Shown: positions 44,421 to 57,696, numbered from the stretch's first letter. The stretch: 64,000 nt of DNA from Toxoplasma gondii ME49 (GCF_000006565.2 NC_031478.1:3243127-3307126), one strand, 5' to 3'. The notes: a model not told the origin generated them from the sequence alone. Program-made: numbers and translations.

Positions 44421-47400
44421 ATGTGTTCCTTGAGAGGGTGGTGGCTACTGGAAGTCGCCGATGAGGCGGCCCCGGTGTTCTTTTATTCCGCAGACCAAAC
44501 CTATTTCGAGGACGGGAGTTTTCGAAGAAGGCGCGAGCAGCCTGGAGGTGCCTCTCCGGGACCTTTGCCGTCGGGAAGAGTTGCTTCGGCTCCTGCAACA
44601 GGATCGGTAACTGGAGGCTCTGGAGAGCTTGAGGCCACTCCAAGGAGATCGAGAACTGTTACAGAGAGCATTTGTGATGAGGAAAAAGGTAGAAACTTGC
44701 ATGCGGTTCGTGTCCTACTCTCCCGACGCTATGCCACAGTCGATGAGAGGTGGCGGAAACTGGCGGTACGTTCCCACTTTCCGTTGGTCTCGACGTACGT
44801 GACTGCACGCGAACTTCTAGGAGAAACTGTTTTCTGCTGTCTGCGTGTTTACATTTAATTTTCACGTATCGACGGCTTTCCGTGTCTTTCATTTTATGTC
44901 ATTGGGTGTGAGCTCGAATCCTGCAACTGCGCAGATTCAGGCGTTTTACCGATAGTGCTTTTCAGCTGTTCTCGACCACTGCACGTTGCCTAAAAATGAA
45001 AACTGCGAGGTAGACACATAGATCTCACGTTGTCTTACCGGACTGCTGAACAAGGTAGAAACGCAGGGGCAGTGCGGAGGTCGCGAGGAATGATCGCTTG
45101 TCGTGAGCTGCTGTCGGCTCGTATGACGACCGTTTGTTGCGTCTCTCCCACCTGTGACGTTGTGAAAGTATATACGGCAGAACTGATGTGAGGGTGAGGC
45201 GTCGTTCCTAACGGAATCCGTCTTCCCAGAGGCAGCTTTCCCCCGAGTTCCTGGTGTATTTCTGAGACAGCAGTTTACGGGTAAATCCCGTACGCAGCAC
45301 AGGTGACTTGCAGCGTATCTTTGTATTGCGCTTCCCCTTCCAGCTTGAGACAGACGATCGTTCTGCGGCGAGTTCCCATTCTCACCTAAATGCCAATGTG
45401 ACACGCAGGTTTTTGGTTCTACATCAACTCTTTTTTGGCAACGAGAGTTCCTCGGGTTTCGCTTTTTCCTCCACAGGGTCCGGGGTACGTGCCTCTGCCG
45501 TCCGACGAGGAACTTCGGCAAGCCTTCGAAACGCAGCTTTTGTACGAGCCGGAAGACGATGCGTGGAGGTGCTGTGCATGCTGTTCGACAGCGAGCGGCG
45601 GTGAGAGAGGTTCGTCGCTTCTTTCCTCTCCGTCTGTCTCGAGCTGTCAGGCGCATACGGCGTCAGGGAGCCCCCCCGAGTCTCCGTTTCACGTGGAGGG
45701 AGAGCGACCAACAGCTGACAGCTGTGTTCTTCACTCAGAAGACGCCGAGAACGAAGACGGCATTTTCGAAAACAATCCGTCCTTCTATTACGACTTGTAT
45801 CAGGAGAGGTACTTTGAGGAACCCACATGGCCCTGTGGCCCGACGGCGATGCTGGTTCTTCCTTCTCGTGCTTCCGACTCTTCTCCCCCTCTCCCAGGTG
45901 GACGGGGCTCTCCTTCGCTTCCTGGGCGAAGCTGTTCTTCCTGGGATAATGCGCCCTCTCCGTCCCCTCACAGTCACCGCCTTTCAGATCCAGGGCGCTG
46001 TGAGAGGGGGCTTTGTTGTGGATCGTGTAGGAAGAGGCCCGAAAGATCTCAGAGAAAGTCTCCGTTTTCTTTGTCGGACGAAGCAGGCGCCAGAGGCGTC
46101 TGTTCTCTCCCGTACCGCACGGCCCCTCAAAGAGACGCCCTTTCCGGATACCCGTCTCCCTCAGCCTGTCCTCCGTCTCCGCCCAGAACGGGCCACGGTC
46201 TCCCTGTGAACAGTCCCCTCTTCTCGATTCTGTGGCCCGTCGTCTTTGTCCGCAAGGAGATACCTGCGTCCCCGACGGAGACAGATTCGCTCGCCCTTTC
46301 TGGAGCCGGCAAACCAAGTGCCGCCGAGTTGACCGGGACCCTTGCGGTCCGGCGACAGACCTCCGCTTTTACTGGCGGGACACCTGTCCCGGCGGCCCTC
46401 CTGCGCCCAACTAGCGCCCGCAACAGGCTCGAGCTCGCCGCAGCGGGTCCAAACGGCCAGCAGGCTGAAGACCTCGAAGATGCGCTCTCGGCGGGCTTTC
46501 CGGTCGCCGGATCGAGACAGGGACAGAGCGGCAGAGTGATTGTCGCCTTAGCAGCTCTGGCGATCGACGACGCTTTGGAAGTCGACTCTCTTCACCCGGC
46601 AACTGCACGCAGTTTCGGCTTGCCTCAGGTAGCGATCTGTGCCTCTCGTTTCTACGGCCTGTACATTTATTTTCGACGTAGATTGCCTTTCGAGCGATCA
46701 CACTAGAAATTGTTCTTCATGAATCCTCCGCTGATGCGCTGGGAATCGTGAGACGCTCGTTTGAGTCTGTGCCTCATACTCAGTTTCCTCCAGGTGACGA
46801 TACAACGTAGGGCGTCTCGTGCCTGTGCATGCGTGGCTTCTTCTGTTTCCAGAGTTGTTAACGTGGCGACTCAACGTGTGTTGGGCTGCAGAAAATCAGG
46901 ATGCATGCAGGGGATGTAAACGGAGAAAATAGAGCATGTCGAAAGGGAAAGTACCGTGCCCTTTCAGGTGAAGGTCTCGGCGAAGCAGACAGTGGTCTTT
47001 GTAGTGATTTTGGAGCTCAAACACACGATGACCCCAAACCCTGAGCCGCAGTTCCTCAGACCTCTGCTCGCCAGAGCGTGAAGGTTGTTCTTCCATTCGA
47101 TCTGACTCAGTCCTCTCACAAATCAAGATTTTGGCCTGTTTGTCTGATTCGTTCCCCAACCAAGGTTACTGCAGCTTTCCACGTCCTAGACCATGTGATC
47201 GATCTGTACCTTTCGTTTTCGCTGGCGTTTCCTTCTCCACCACTCGCGACGGATCCGGCTGCGTCACCAGTCAGTGGCGCGTCGAAACGGCGTGACGCTT
47301 CCCCGCCACGGGCCTCGGCCGCCCCTCCGTATGGCTCGCCGCCGTCTCTTCCCCACACGGCTCCAGATGTCTCCGCACACTGGCCCCGGCAGAGGCCTTT

Positions 47401-49916
47401 CGGGCCCTCAAGAGGAGACAGTTCGGCGGAGGGCGGCTGTGGAGCTCACGGCCGGCAGCCTGCCTTGCCCTTTCTGACCGCCCTGCAGCTCGCTCTTCCC
47501 TTTGGGCGCCCGAAGCTGACGTCTCCAACTCTGCTCCAGCACGCATACGAGAGTGTCTCCTCGCTGCCAGTCTCCTACTCGTTCTTGCCGCCTCGGGCGC
47601 CGCGAGAGACGACCCGCCGGAAAGCGGGGGCAAGGGGCCTTTCGAGAGACAGTTTCGACGACGCGAGCGACTGCAGTCGCGGCGTGGCTGAGGAGGCGCG
47701 GGCATCGTCGGGGCGAAGGAGACGCCGGTCTGAGGGGAGACGTAGGAAAGGAGACATGTTCGAAGACGACCCGCAACTATCTCTGGTGCCGCCGAGGCCT
47801 CCGGGTCCAACAGGCCCTGCTCAGTCTCTTGCACAGCTGAGAGAGACGAAAATGAGAAAGGTAAGGCTCAAAACAGCGGTAGACTAAGGAACCTCCGTCC
47901 GTACATAGACAGGCACCCGCAATGTATATTGAGCGATACACACAGCGACATATGGGGAGAAATATTCAACATTGTTGAGGGAGAAACATACAACTACATA
48001 GAGAAGGAAATTTTCAGCTGTATAGAGACGGAAATATTCAACTATACAGACGGAGAAACATACAACTACATATTGAGAAATAGACAACTACGTATAGAGA
48101 AATATACACCTACGTATAGAGAAATATACACCTACGTGTAGAGATAAATATGCAACCAAATAGGGCAAGAAATATGCAGCTGTCCACAGAGAGAAATATT
48201 CAGCAATGTCCGATCGTGTAATGCACTCTGTGCTCAGAAGTTCTGTGACGAAGGTAGAGAGTGTCTCATATCTTCATCTTCTGTGTGACGTAATCCATAA
48301 AGAGTACCTTTTCACCGTTCCCGCCTGAGTCTCTTGCAGACCTTCTTGCGTGCATGCACTTTGAATAGTTCCTGCGTGCATCCACCGAGATCCGTTTTTC
48401 TCACGTGTGAGGAATCGAAAGACTGACGTAGTTTTCCTTTCCTTGAAAACACTCTTCTACGATTTAGATAAACTCCCTGGCCCTCTTGTGCTTCTCTCGC
48501 ACTCAGTGAGCTATTGAGTGACACCAACCGCGAGCGCAAACCTTGGCATTCTCAGTGGTTAGCGTTCGAACCCTGTCCGAGTGCTATTCACACAGTTCAC
48601 TTTTGTAGTGTTTGCCTCTGTCTTCAGTATCTCCAGTCTCTCTCCCCGGACTTTTCCACTCTCGACTCCGCGGAACTGCCGGCGGCCTCCGCAGATCTAC
48701 GAGCGCTTCAGCTCCGGCACTGGCGCCGCCAGCTGGAGGCGCAGCGCGAGTCTCTTTCGAGATGTTCGTTTTCGGGGCCTTCTTCGGACTTCTTTGAGTC
48801 CACGCTCGGGAGTTCTGTGTGTCTCGACTTGGAAGACCAAGGGGCTGCCTTTTCAGATGTCTCTTTCTCTGACTTGTGCCCGCCAGTGGCGGCGCCGCAC
48901 TCGCGGACGCACCACCGGCGCTTTTTCGAGCACGCGCTCTGGCGCCGGCGCGCCACGTCGCCCTGGGCCGGCTCCGACCCCGTTGGCGCCCAACTAGCGA
49001 ACGCCTCGGCGCTTGCATGCGCGTCCGCGTTTACGCCTGCGGCCGCGGGCTCGGTCTGGGCCGTGCCGGCGTGGCTGCCGCAGCTATCGCCCTCGGGGTG
49101 GGTCCACGGAGTCCCCAGAGACAGTGCAGAGGGTGGGGACAAAAGAGGTTTCTCCAGGCGCGAAGCAGGCTCTGCGTCACCTCCGCCGAACCGCGCCTCG
49201 CGCCGCTGGTGGTGGGTGCTCGGCGCGAAGACGAGCGGGAAGAACCGAGCCCAATCCCTCGAAGGTTCCGGCTCGGGGGCCCGCAGGGGCGGGCCTCCAC
49301 ACCCGGCGCTGTCGATAGAGCCGCGCAGACATAAGGGGAGACCATCGTGGTGGAAAAGCTCTCGCGAGGCGAGTCTCGGGGCAGTGGGCGAGGAGGCGCC
49401 GAATGCGAGAGGAGGCTCGTGGGAAGAGGAGCGACATCGAACGGAGCGCGAGTGGCTCTGCGACAGTGGAGCCCTAACAGACGTCGAAGCCTGTTTCGAC
49501 GTCGGGCGGCGCCGTGGACGGTCGAAAGAAGAGAGACACGCTGCGCGGCACCGCGAAGAGCACGAAGGCAGTCTGGTGATGTTGAATGGTGAGCTCACCG
49601 GAGAACGGGTCCCGACTCCAGCTCGAAGAAACAAGCCTTCGTCTTCATCTCTCAGCCCACGAAAAAAACGCCCCTCCGGATTCTCCATCTTCTCGGCTTT
49701 CGGGCGCGCAACGGGCCTCGTCAGCACCCCAGACGCCGACACCCAGCAACGAGCGGCGCAGTGGAACTGGCTGACTCGCCACAGCTGGATTCGCTTTTCC
49801 ATCGTCGAGAACGTCCACTGCGCAATGCATGAGCCGAAACAAGGAGTCCAAGGTCGTGCAGCCAGAGAGGCAGATGAATCCTCCATCGTGGTGAGGCATA
49901 CGAGGCACTCGATGCA

Positions 49917-49953
<37 letters not shown>

Positions 49954-51338
49954 CTGGTCTACGTGTGCGTATTGTATACGCGTTTGCCTGAATTCGTGGA
50001 GTGGAGGGACCTATCTGTGGCTTATCTCTGTATCGAACGAGAAGTCAGGGACCCATTAGAGACGAATGACCCCGACGTGGACAGTGAATCCCTCGGTCCA
50101 CATAGTAGAAGGTTGACCTGTGTTTAAACAGTTCCAGCAGTTTCAAGTGTAGGCAACTCCCCGGATGCATATAAACGTATATATATGTATAAATTTGAGT
50201 GTTTACATCTCTATATCTGTTTGTCTGTGTGTCTGCCTCGATATATATATACATATATACATATACATATATATACATACGCATATGTACATATGTTCGT
50301 GTGCATGCGTGCTCACATGTGAGCTGTTGTGTGCGCTGGATTGGGTTGTGTGTGTCCAGGGAGATGTATACGTCACCGTCTGTCTTCCAAAGATGATGGA
50401 GGTTTCTGCGCCGCTGGCGTTCGCAAGAACCGAGTCTCTCCCTGACGTGTACGTACACCCTACGGCTCGGCTCAGCAACAGGTACGAATCAGACACGCGT
50501 CCGGCAGTTCTCGTTTTGTGAACACAGCTGTCTCTCGGCTCGTCCTCGTCCTCTTGCTTTTTCTTTTTCGAATCTCGTCGCCTCGTCTCAGCGAATCCTT
50601 GAAACTCTCGGACCTCGAGAGGGACAGCTCGCCCCTTGCTTTTATCAAACTCCCTTCTTGCCAAGGGGAGCCGTTCGCTGAGTGTGAAACGGCAGCTCCG
50701 TAAGAATAGTACTCGCGTCTCTCGTGGAGGCGGTTGCAAAGCTGAAAGCCTTTCAAATGCACAAAAGCGATCGTCCCCTTGCTAAACAGGTGCTGAATCA
50801 ACAGGAATCCGATCTGTGTATTCCTTGGCGGACTCACGCGGGAACAGACCGTACGAGGATCCGCTGTGTCCAACTGGGCATCTAAGTTGAAACCTGTATC
50901 TCCTCATCCCTCCGGTTTTTTCGCAGCGCTGTCGATCTCCTCAGCTGCGCTTCTGCGATGCCTCCCGCGCGCCGGGGGGTTGGCGCCGAGCCTGGAGAAC
51001 AGGAAGGTGACCGGGACAAGACCACTGTCTCCTTCTCTTCGGCTAAGGGCCAAGAGGCCCGCAGTGTGCTTGAAAGACACGCACTGCCGCCTCTCGTCGT
51101 CAGTTGCGTCCCTCCGCTTGGAGTGCACTCTTACCTCCTCTGTAAATACCGCTTCGGCAGCCTTCCTTTCTACCCTATGAAAGGTATATCATGTCTGCTA
51201 TTCTACTCAGCATGTCCATAAACTTCTGGAAATGCTTGTGTACTCACCAATTGGTCAAACATAGTCCTCCCATGCTCGTCGAGAGCGCGACTCCAAAACA
51301 CGCTACATTCAGAAAGATATATCGATACAAAGTTACAA

Positions 51339-51371
<33 letters not shown>

Positions 51372-51513
51372 AACACAGATGTTGGTGCTTCGTGAATGGA
51401 TGTGTGCGTCTATGCATATAGGTTCGAAATGCGTGAGAGACGTACTATGCCAGTTGGATGCTCTCTACTGCCCTATCTATACGTATCTGTGTGTGCATAT
51501 ATATGCATGCCTA

Positions 51514-51544
<31 letters not shown>

Positions 51545-54500
51545 GCATTCTTACGGACTCACAGAAGTGCCGAGCTAGACGAGATGTCTGCTTTTCTCAA
51601 CGCGTCTGTGAGGAGCCGACCACGACGGTTTGTGTGGAAACTGCGCGAAGGAGACTCGGCCTTTCTTACCGGTGTAGAGGAGTCACTGCAGTGGACCTCG
51701 GCGTTTCGCCGTGTGTGCCGAGCGGAAAGGGCCGCAGTAGAAATAGCGGCAGGAAGCGCGCAAGGAGAAGAGCAGGGCCGGATCAGTCAGGAAAGAAGTC
51801 GGGCACTGCAGAGAGAACGACGGAGAGAAGAACGACAGACCGTCGGCGAGGCGCCGAAGAGGCACCGGCTCTCGTCGTGTCGTTTGCTCTGCGCCGCGTT
51901 CTTTGTGGAAGAGCATTTCGTTCCTCGTGCGATCCAGGAGTCTCCGTTCCACCTTTGCTTTTTCTTGTGTGCCCTCCTCGTTCTCCCGACAGCTGCAGGC
52001 TCGCTCTCCATGTCTCTGGGAGATTTCCGGCGACATCAAACAGCCTCTGTCGACCTCTCAGGGCATGGCGTTTACTGGTTTCCTGGAAACAAATGTTTTC
52101 TGCCCTGCGCCGCGTTTCATCGAAGGTCGTCTGTGCGTTTTCGTTTTTCAGCGCTCTACCAAGTCAAGGAAATCCGTCCTGGCGTCTTGCGCCTGCTGCT
52201 CCAGCTGCAGATCCATCCGGGAGTCGTGGGCAGACTGCATGCGTGCTCGCTCTGGATTCCCTTCGGCCACAAAGGCAGGATCGAGTCTCATGATTTGAAG
52301 GCCTCTCAGGTGAGATGAAAGAGACCACAACGGCTTGAGCGCAAGAAGCTGACGCACAAGGCGCGAGCGAGACACCTAGGGAAGAAGGACCCGGAAAAAA
52401 GCGAGGGAACAAGAGGAGTTGTGGAGGAAGAGAGCAACATGACGAGGAAGCGGCCGGAACCCGTCACGAAGAAAAACGGTGTCTGGAGGCTCGAAAAAGC
52501 GTTCCTGACCTGGACTCTTGTGGGCCAGCCCCAAACAGAGGCTCGGCGATGGACTTTCGCCTGTCTCTTCTTTGTCTATGTCTCTTTGTCTACATCTGTC
52601 GACCTATTTGTATTGATCGATAACTGTAGAGATCTGTCTCTGTCGATCTGTATCTTGTGACGTAGCTATCTAGATATTTATCTGTAGCTACATTTATTTT
52701 TCTGTATCTTTTTACCTATATCCGGGAGACGAGCTGTGAAGACGAAACTGCAGGACCATAAATTGAAACATGTTTGTCCTCGGCCTCTTTCCTGTCTCAC
52801 TCCGTGGAACTCGTGATTTTTTTCTGTGTTGCCCGACTGAGACCCATACTTGGGGCGCTGGCTTTAGGTTGTCTTGTGTTTGCGTGTCTCGAAATTCAGT
52901 TCAAAGTGTCTCTTTCTTTCGCTTTTTACAAATTCGCTGTCACTTGCAGGGAACGTTTCGCATCGTCAGCGGCCAACAGGCCGTTCTCTGGACCCTGCCC
53001 AAGCACCTGAAATCGACGCCAGTTGTCTCAGGGTCGCATGCAGCGGCGAAAGGTAGGACTTTGAGCGTCGCTGTTTGCGAGTCTCCTTACTTGCGTTTCA
53101 ATATACTTCACATAAAGTAGAATACCTGCACTGTTTTTAAAATAGATTGCTCGTTTACAGACGTTTTAGCAGTCTGTTCCTCTTTGATCCTTTTCATTTC
53201 TCGCCTCGACCCGCTTTCTTGTCTCCAGCCCAAATTCGCGGGCTTCTTTGCTAGCACCCGCATGTCGCTGTCTGCGTCCCACGCACGAGAAGAAGCCTCT
53301 GAGTCTCTGCGGAGTTCGCAGAGGAGTAGGTGCATCTGTTTGCTGGGGCTTGGAGACAGAAGGCCGCGAGCCGGGAAGTCGGCATGTCATGTAGTACCCT
53401 CTACGGACTCAAGGAGTTTAACAGGACCTACGAGAAAATGACGTTTGTTAGGACGCCCCAGAAAGATACTCGATCTTGATTACTACAATCGTGTTTCGTT
53501 CCCAGAGCCTCGAGAGAACCTCTCCTGGTCAGTTATCCATTCAACGCTCTGGGGGCGAGCGTACATAGCCAGGACTGTCGCTCGATGAAAATGTATAAGG
53601 CGACTGACAAACGCTTCTTGCAACAGAGAGGAGTTCCTGAACGCAGCCGCTAGCGTGGACGAAAGTCGAGTTTAAAACGGTTCGAAACAGAAAAGGCGGA
53701 AAGACAAGTCCGAAGATACATGCTGTGAAACTCGATGCCACAGGTGGGAGCAAAGAGACACAGAGAAGACGAAAATACGCACTACGTCACGTTTCGTTTC
53801 TCTCTGGAACTCTGCGGGAGAAACACTCTTGTGCACTGGCGAAATCATCGCTACACCCTGCTGGCGATGTAAATTGCGAAACTTCGCTGTTTCCCGGTTG
53901 AACGTAGAGAGCGCCCGTGGGGAGGGGAGGAGGCGTCCTAGTTGCAGGTTCCGTTCCCTCACTGTTTTCTAAACTGGCTCCTTACCCATGTTGCCCCCTC
54001 TGCTTTTTACATGCTGTCCTTGAACAGACTCAGCAGGCGCTTCTCCGAGTGCAGCTGCTCCTGGAGGGAAGGAAGAGGCGAAGGCGCCGCCGTCCGGCCG
54101 TCCTCAGGTGTCTCTTCTCGGAGAGCTGATCCTTGCCTCACATTCCTCCTCGACGGACCGCGAAGCCGGGAACGCCTACGCGGGCTCCAAGGCTTCGTCC
54201 GCCTGGAGTGAGAGGTTTCCTCTGTCGACTCGACGGCGCCGAAGAGCCGGACGGCTGCCTTCGGATTCCCAGCACGCGTCCGGAGGGTCTCTTCGGCCCG
54301 CCGGCTGTGGAGACACGTTGGGCGCTTCTTTTGATCCTCACATTCTGGGCCGGAGCGGGGCGGACTCAGGAGGGCTTCTTGGAGCCCAAGGCGGCGGGGC
54401 TGCAGGCGCATCGGCAGGGCCTTTTCGCGCCTGCTCGGCTCCCACTCCTCAGGAGAGTGCCTCGCGGTGGCGGCGAGACAACCTGATTGCTGCAGCGGGT

Positions 54501-56333
54501 GCCGAGGAGCGTCTCCCGCTTGCCGTGCGGCGCTTCTTGGCAGACGAAGTCGAGCGCGAAGAGGCGGAGACCTGCCGATTTGCGAGCGACCAGGAGCCAC
54601 CAGTCGGGACCGGGCCTGGGGACTCGGGCCCAGGCGCCGAAAGCCTCGACCGCGCCCAAGGGCTGAGCGGCCCGAGAGGAGGCGCCTGTGGCACCTCCGG
54701 TTCGGGGGAAGAGAGACGGGCCAATTCGAACTTCGCCCCAGGGGACAAACGCGTCGAGAACGTATGTACAAATGCAGTGCATGCAGAGAAGAAGCCCTTG
54801 CGAGCCGGACAGGCCCCCGGCGGCGGCGCCAGGGACCCAGGTGTCGGCGGTGACGAGGGGACATCTTTGCCGTTGCCGGACCGAGTTGAAGGGTCTGGAG
54901 CTTCCGCGAAGCTGCGAGTGAGAAGTGAAGGTGGACGCAGCCGAGGTACACGCCCTGATGAAGAGTGGCGTCACGCCGGCAGAAGCTTCGGGCCCTCTAC
55001 ACTTTTCGCAGGAGACAGCGGCTCCCCGTATCGGCCCGGGGTGACCCCTCAAGGCCCGCTGGGGTCTTCTGGAGCCGGGAACGACGGCGCTTCCAGCCGG
55101 GGCGCAACCGCGGTCGGACATGGCCGTCCAGGGGGCGGCGTCTCTGGCGCCGGGTTTCGGGAGCGAGAGCCTCATGCAAGTCTCGGGAGCAGTGTCAAAG
55201 GCCGTTCTTTCGGCTCGCCTCAGAACTCTGGAGTGGGGAGGGGCGGAGTGTACGCGACGAGTCGCACCGAGCGAAGTGGCGGCGGTCTTCTGACCGATCG
55301 CGAAGAGTTGATTCTCCAGGAAGGCGTCAACAACTTTCTAGCTCTCATTCACTTCGAAGTGAAAAGCATGACGCTTTCTGGGGCGACCATTGACAAAGAA
55401 GCGGTCACGCTGTATCCCTACCAGCACCTCGAACTCGCTCCGCCTGTGCACTGGAGCCCTGAGGTAGACGGAAGCTCGGCCGGGGCTTCGGGCTCGGGTC
55501 CAGGAGGCGCGGGGTCGCTTGGCGACCGCGAGAAACTCAAGGGGGCACCTGCGTGGATTCGATCTAGTGGCGGAAGTGGAGACGACGCAGGATGCTCCAT
55601 CTCGGTCTTCAAGCGAACGATTGCTGGACGGTGAGAACGGCTGGGGACCGTCCACTGGGTTCTTCTGTGGTGAAGCGAAGCGTTTTCTCCACGAGCGGGG
55701 TTCCACATTTGCTCTGGAACGCGAGGCTCTCAGCTGCGTTGCGTTTCTTGTGCTTAGCAACAGAGTCCCAGGTGCGAGAAGCATTGTCATGTCTACGCTC
55801 GATTCGCTTCTGTGTGTGTCCTTGCTTCGCTGTTCAGATACGTCGTATGGAACGCGCTCGGAGACAACAAAGCCTCGAGGGTGAATCTTTCCTTCGACGA
55901 GGTCGAGACAGAAAAGGAAGCGGACGCGTGTAGCAGCGAGTTTTCCACGCACACCAGTGGACCTCGTGGCTCTTCTAATCACCCCGGTGGGTTCCGCTTC
56001 GCGGCGAGCGCGATGCCGGCGTTTCCTTCAACTGTAGCGAGTCTCCAGGCGCTCGCGTCCGAACACGAAGGCTCGGCTTCTCTCCGAGGGGAAACCGAAG
56101 AGGGAACGACGGTCTCCCACACACCCGCCTTTCCCGATGCCGACGTCCGAGTCGACAAAAGTCTTTCAGGCCAATATTCAGAGCCAGTTAGGATTTCTGG
56201 AGCGGCAGCAGCAGAACGGGAACCGGGTGTACATACAGGCTGTCCATCGAGCACTGCAGGGTCAGATGGCTGTCCGTCGCCGTATTCTCAAATTGACGGC
56301 GACAAAGTCGAGGCCAAAGCAGACGTGCGATGA
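44421..56333 (+). CDS. AP5M1: AP-5 adaptor complex mu subunit, greatly expanded
   Basis: Probable cargo-adaptor subunit of AP-5, a late-endosomal coat complex. Exons are 44421-44765, 45477-46628, 47165-47860, 48628-49890, 50360-50481, 50927-51183, 52152-52309, 52950-53052, 54028-55630 and 55838-56333; all phases match (2065 codons). The N-terminus matches mu5 in order: MCSLRGWWLLEVADE, LLSRRYATVDERWRKLAG, then GPGYVPLPSDEELRQAF and ILWPVVFVRKE. The mu-homology domain is split by introns: WIRFSIVENVHCAMHE, GDVYVTVCLPKMMEVSAPLA with DVYVHPTARLSN, LPFYPMKALYQVKEIRPGVL, LHACSLWIPFGHKGRIESHD, FRIVSGQQAVLWTLPKHLKS, NNFLALIHFEVKSMTLSG and RYVVWNALGDN. Animal AP5M1 has about 490 residues; here low-complexity inserts in exons 2, 3, 4 and 9 raise it to about 2060. 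The 3' end is uncertain (see 56170-56765). AP-5 rather than other mu proteins rests on the N-terminal match. Confidence 0.85.
47944..48140. repeat. Degenerate tandem repeat, GAGAAATAT-ACAACTACATA type (about 27 bases)
   Basis: Seven or more diverged copies built from GAGAAA(T/C)A, a short AT block and CAACTAC(G/A)TA(T/C)A. It lies in the AP-5 mu intron between 47860 and 48628 and is not a simple dinucleotide tract like the other intronic repeats here. Confidence 0.75.
49918..49952. repeat. (TA)n microsatellite
   Basis: Pure TA run about 30 bases downstream of the AP-5 mu donor at 49891; the open frame crosses it only by chance. Confidence 0.9.
51342..51545. repeat. Pair of (TA)n microsatellites
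   Basis: Runs at about 51342-51370 and 51518-51545 in the AP-5 mu intron between exons ending 51183 and starting 52152. Confidence 0.85.
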
Positions 56334-56765
56334 GTGCCGGGTCTCTAAGGGATTTGACTGCATGCGAGAACAGCGTACCCTTCCGCGAGAGTGCAATGCT
56401 GCCGTTGGCGCCTGCCAGACGCGAACGCAAAGACAGAGAAGTCAATTCACGTCGGGGTGTGCCAGCGCGCTCTGCTGTAGTGCAGTCTGCTCTGTGGGAC
56501 AATGTACGCGTTTCTTTTAGGTTGTGAAGACGTGGAGTGAAGCTCAGATTCATGTTTTCGAAAAACACTGGTCAAACGTGACCCAGCAGGTTTTTGTAAA
56601 GCAGGAACACAGAGAGGCGCGCGTTTTTTCCTCGCAGGGGTAAGCCGGGCTTGTGCGTAGGATATGGTGTCATCTTTGACATTGGTGCTTCGGAAGTTGT
56701 TTCGCCGAGAACTGTTGAGTGTCACCGACGGGACTTCGGTGGAGGTCGCGAAGTCATTCGTATGA
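56170..56765 (+). CDS. Alternative 3' exons of AP-5 mu, or a separate small gene
   Basis: Three phase-0 segments follow each other on the plus strand: 56170-56340 (after GTCTTTCAG; QLGFLERQQQNGNRVYIQAV, RALQGQMAVRRRILKL), 56521-56589 (after TTTCTTTTAG; VVKTWSEAQIHVFEKHWSNV) and 56661-56765 (after TTGTGCGTAG; LTLVLRKLFRRELLSV, stop TGA). They look more protein-like than the low-complexity tail of the last AP-5 mu exon, which they overlap in another frame. Splicing from a phase-0 donor in that exon (AGG-GTGAAT near 55881 or GAG-GTCGAG near 55899) would attach them to AP-5 mu. An ATG at 56137 could instead start a 125-residue protein. The donor after 56340 (GTCTCT) is weak. I do not recognise the sequence. 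Confidence 0.35.
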
Positions 56766-57696
56766 AGCTGGACAGTTCACTCCTGGCCCGAGTTTACACA
56801 CGGCAGACCGGCATACGCTAGTCTCAAGGATGGAAATCGACACGTGAGGAACGTCAATCGGAAAAGTCGCTTTGTGCATCTGTCTTTTTTGAAAGCGGAG
56901 CCTTTGAGTTTCTACGGAGATGATGCCCCCGCTCTGCGTTTTTCACCTCTCTGAGTCTCGCTAAAAACGATCAACTGTGGCGTCGTTCCTTTTCCTCCAT
57001 GTGGTGTTTACTTCGACGCTCGAATGCGGGGTAAACAGTGGAACATTTGGATAGATGGTTTTCGAACTGACAGGCAAAACTTGGTTCGAATGTTGTTGTT
57101 AACAGCGGCGGACCACCCCATGGGCACGTACAAGCAAAAGGATGCGTAACCCCACGGAAGCTTTTTTTCTAACGAATCCAGACTACAGCTTAAGAGAAGA
57201 AACGGAAACTCCCAGCGCTGTATCTATACCGTGGTTGGTAGAGTCATGTAAATTTACGTAGAAGATATGTGAAGCGAGTATCCCACACGGGATAAAAGGC
57301 AGAATGAACATTTATACGAAGACAGGGTCTACGCGCACTGTGCCGCGCTCCGCGTCATTCCTGAGAGAAATCCCGAATTCGTTGTGCATACTCCAGAGAG
57401 AACGTGGACTCGGTAGGATTTGCCTACAAGAACGAAGGAGAGCGACGCAGTAAACTACGGTGCAAGCTGTTTTCTTAGTCTAGTAGCGGTGTCCGAATTT
57501 TCAGCAGCATGCCTAGCGACCCAAACGAAATCTCGTCGCCTACCACACATGTGGAATACAGATGCCCCAGAATGCGGCACTTTGTTGCTCAGCAGCGAGA
57601 TTTTAAGAGTCATGTTATGTATTCGGGTAGCGGAGACAGTTCTATGTGAGAGGCCACCCAGTTGCGAATGCAAAGTTGTCGAAGCTTCGACGGTCG

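Noticed and set aside
45559..46209. Second open plus-strand frame with protein-like sequence (LLRFLGEAVLPGIMRPLRPL)
   Set aside because: It lies inside AP-5 mu exon 2, whose own frame is open for 384 codons between matching splice sites and contains the conserved WPVV block.
51564..51677. Possible AP-5 mu exon (LNASVRSRPRRFVWKLREGD)
   Set aside because: It can be entered in phase from the exon ending 50481, but skipping it for 50927-51183 gives a much better match to the mu-homology order (FYPMK then ALYQVKEI), and the two cannot both be in phase.
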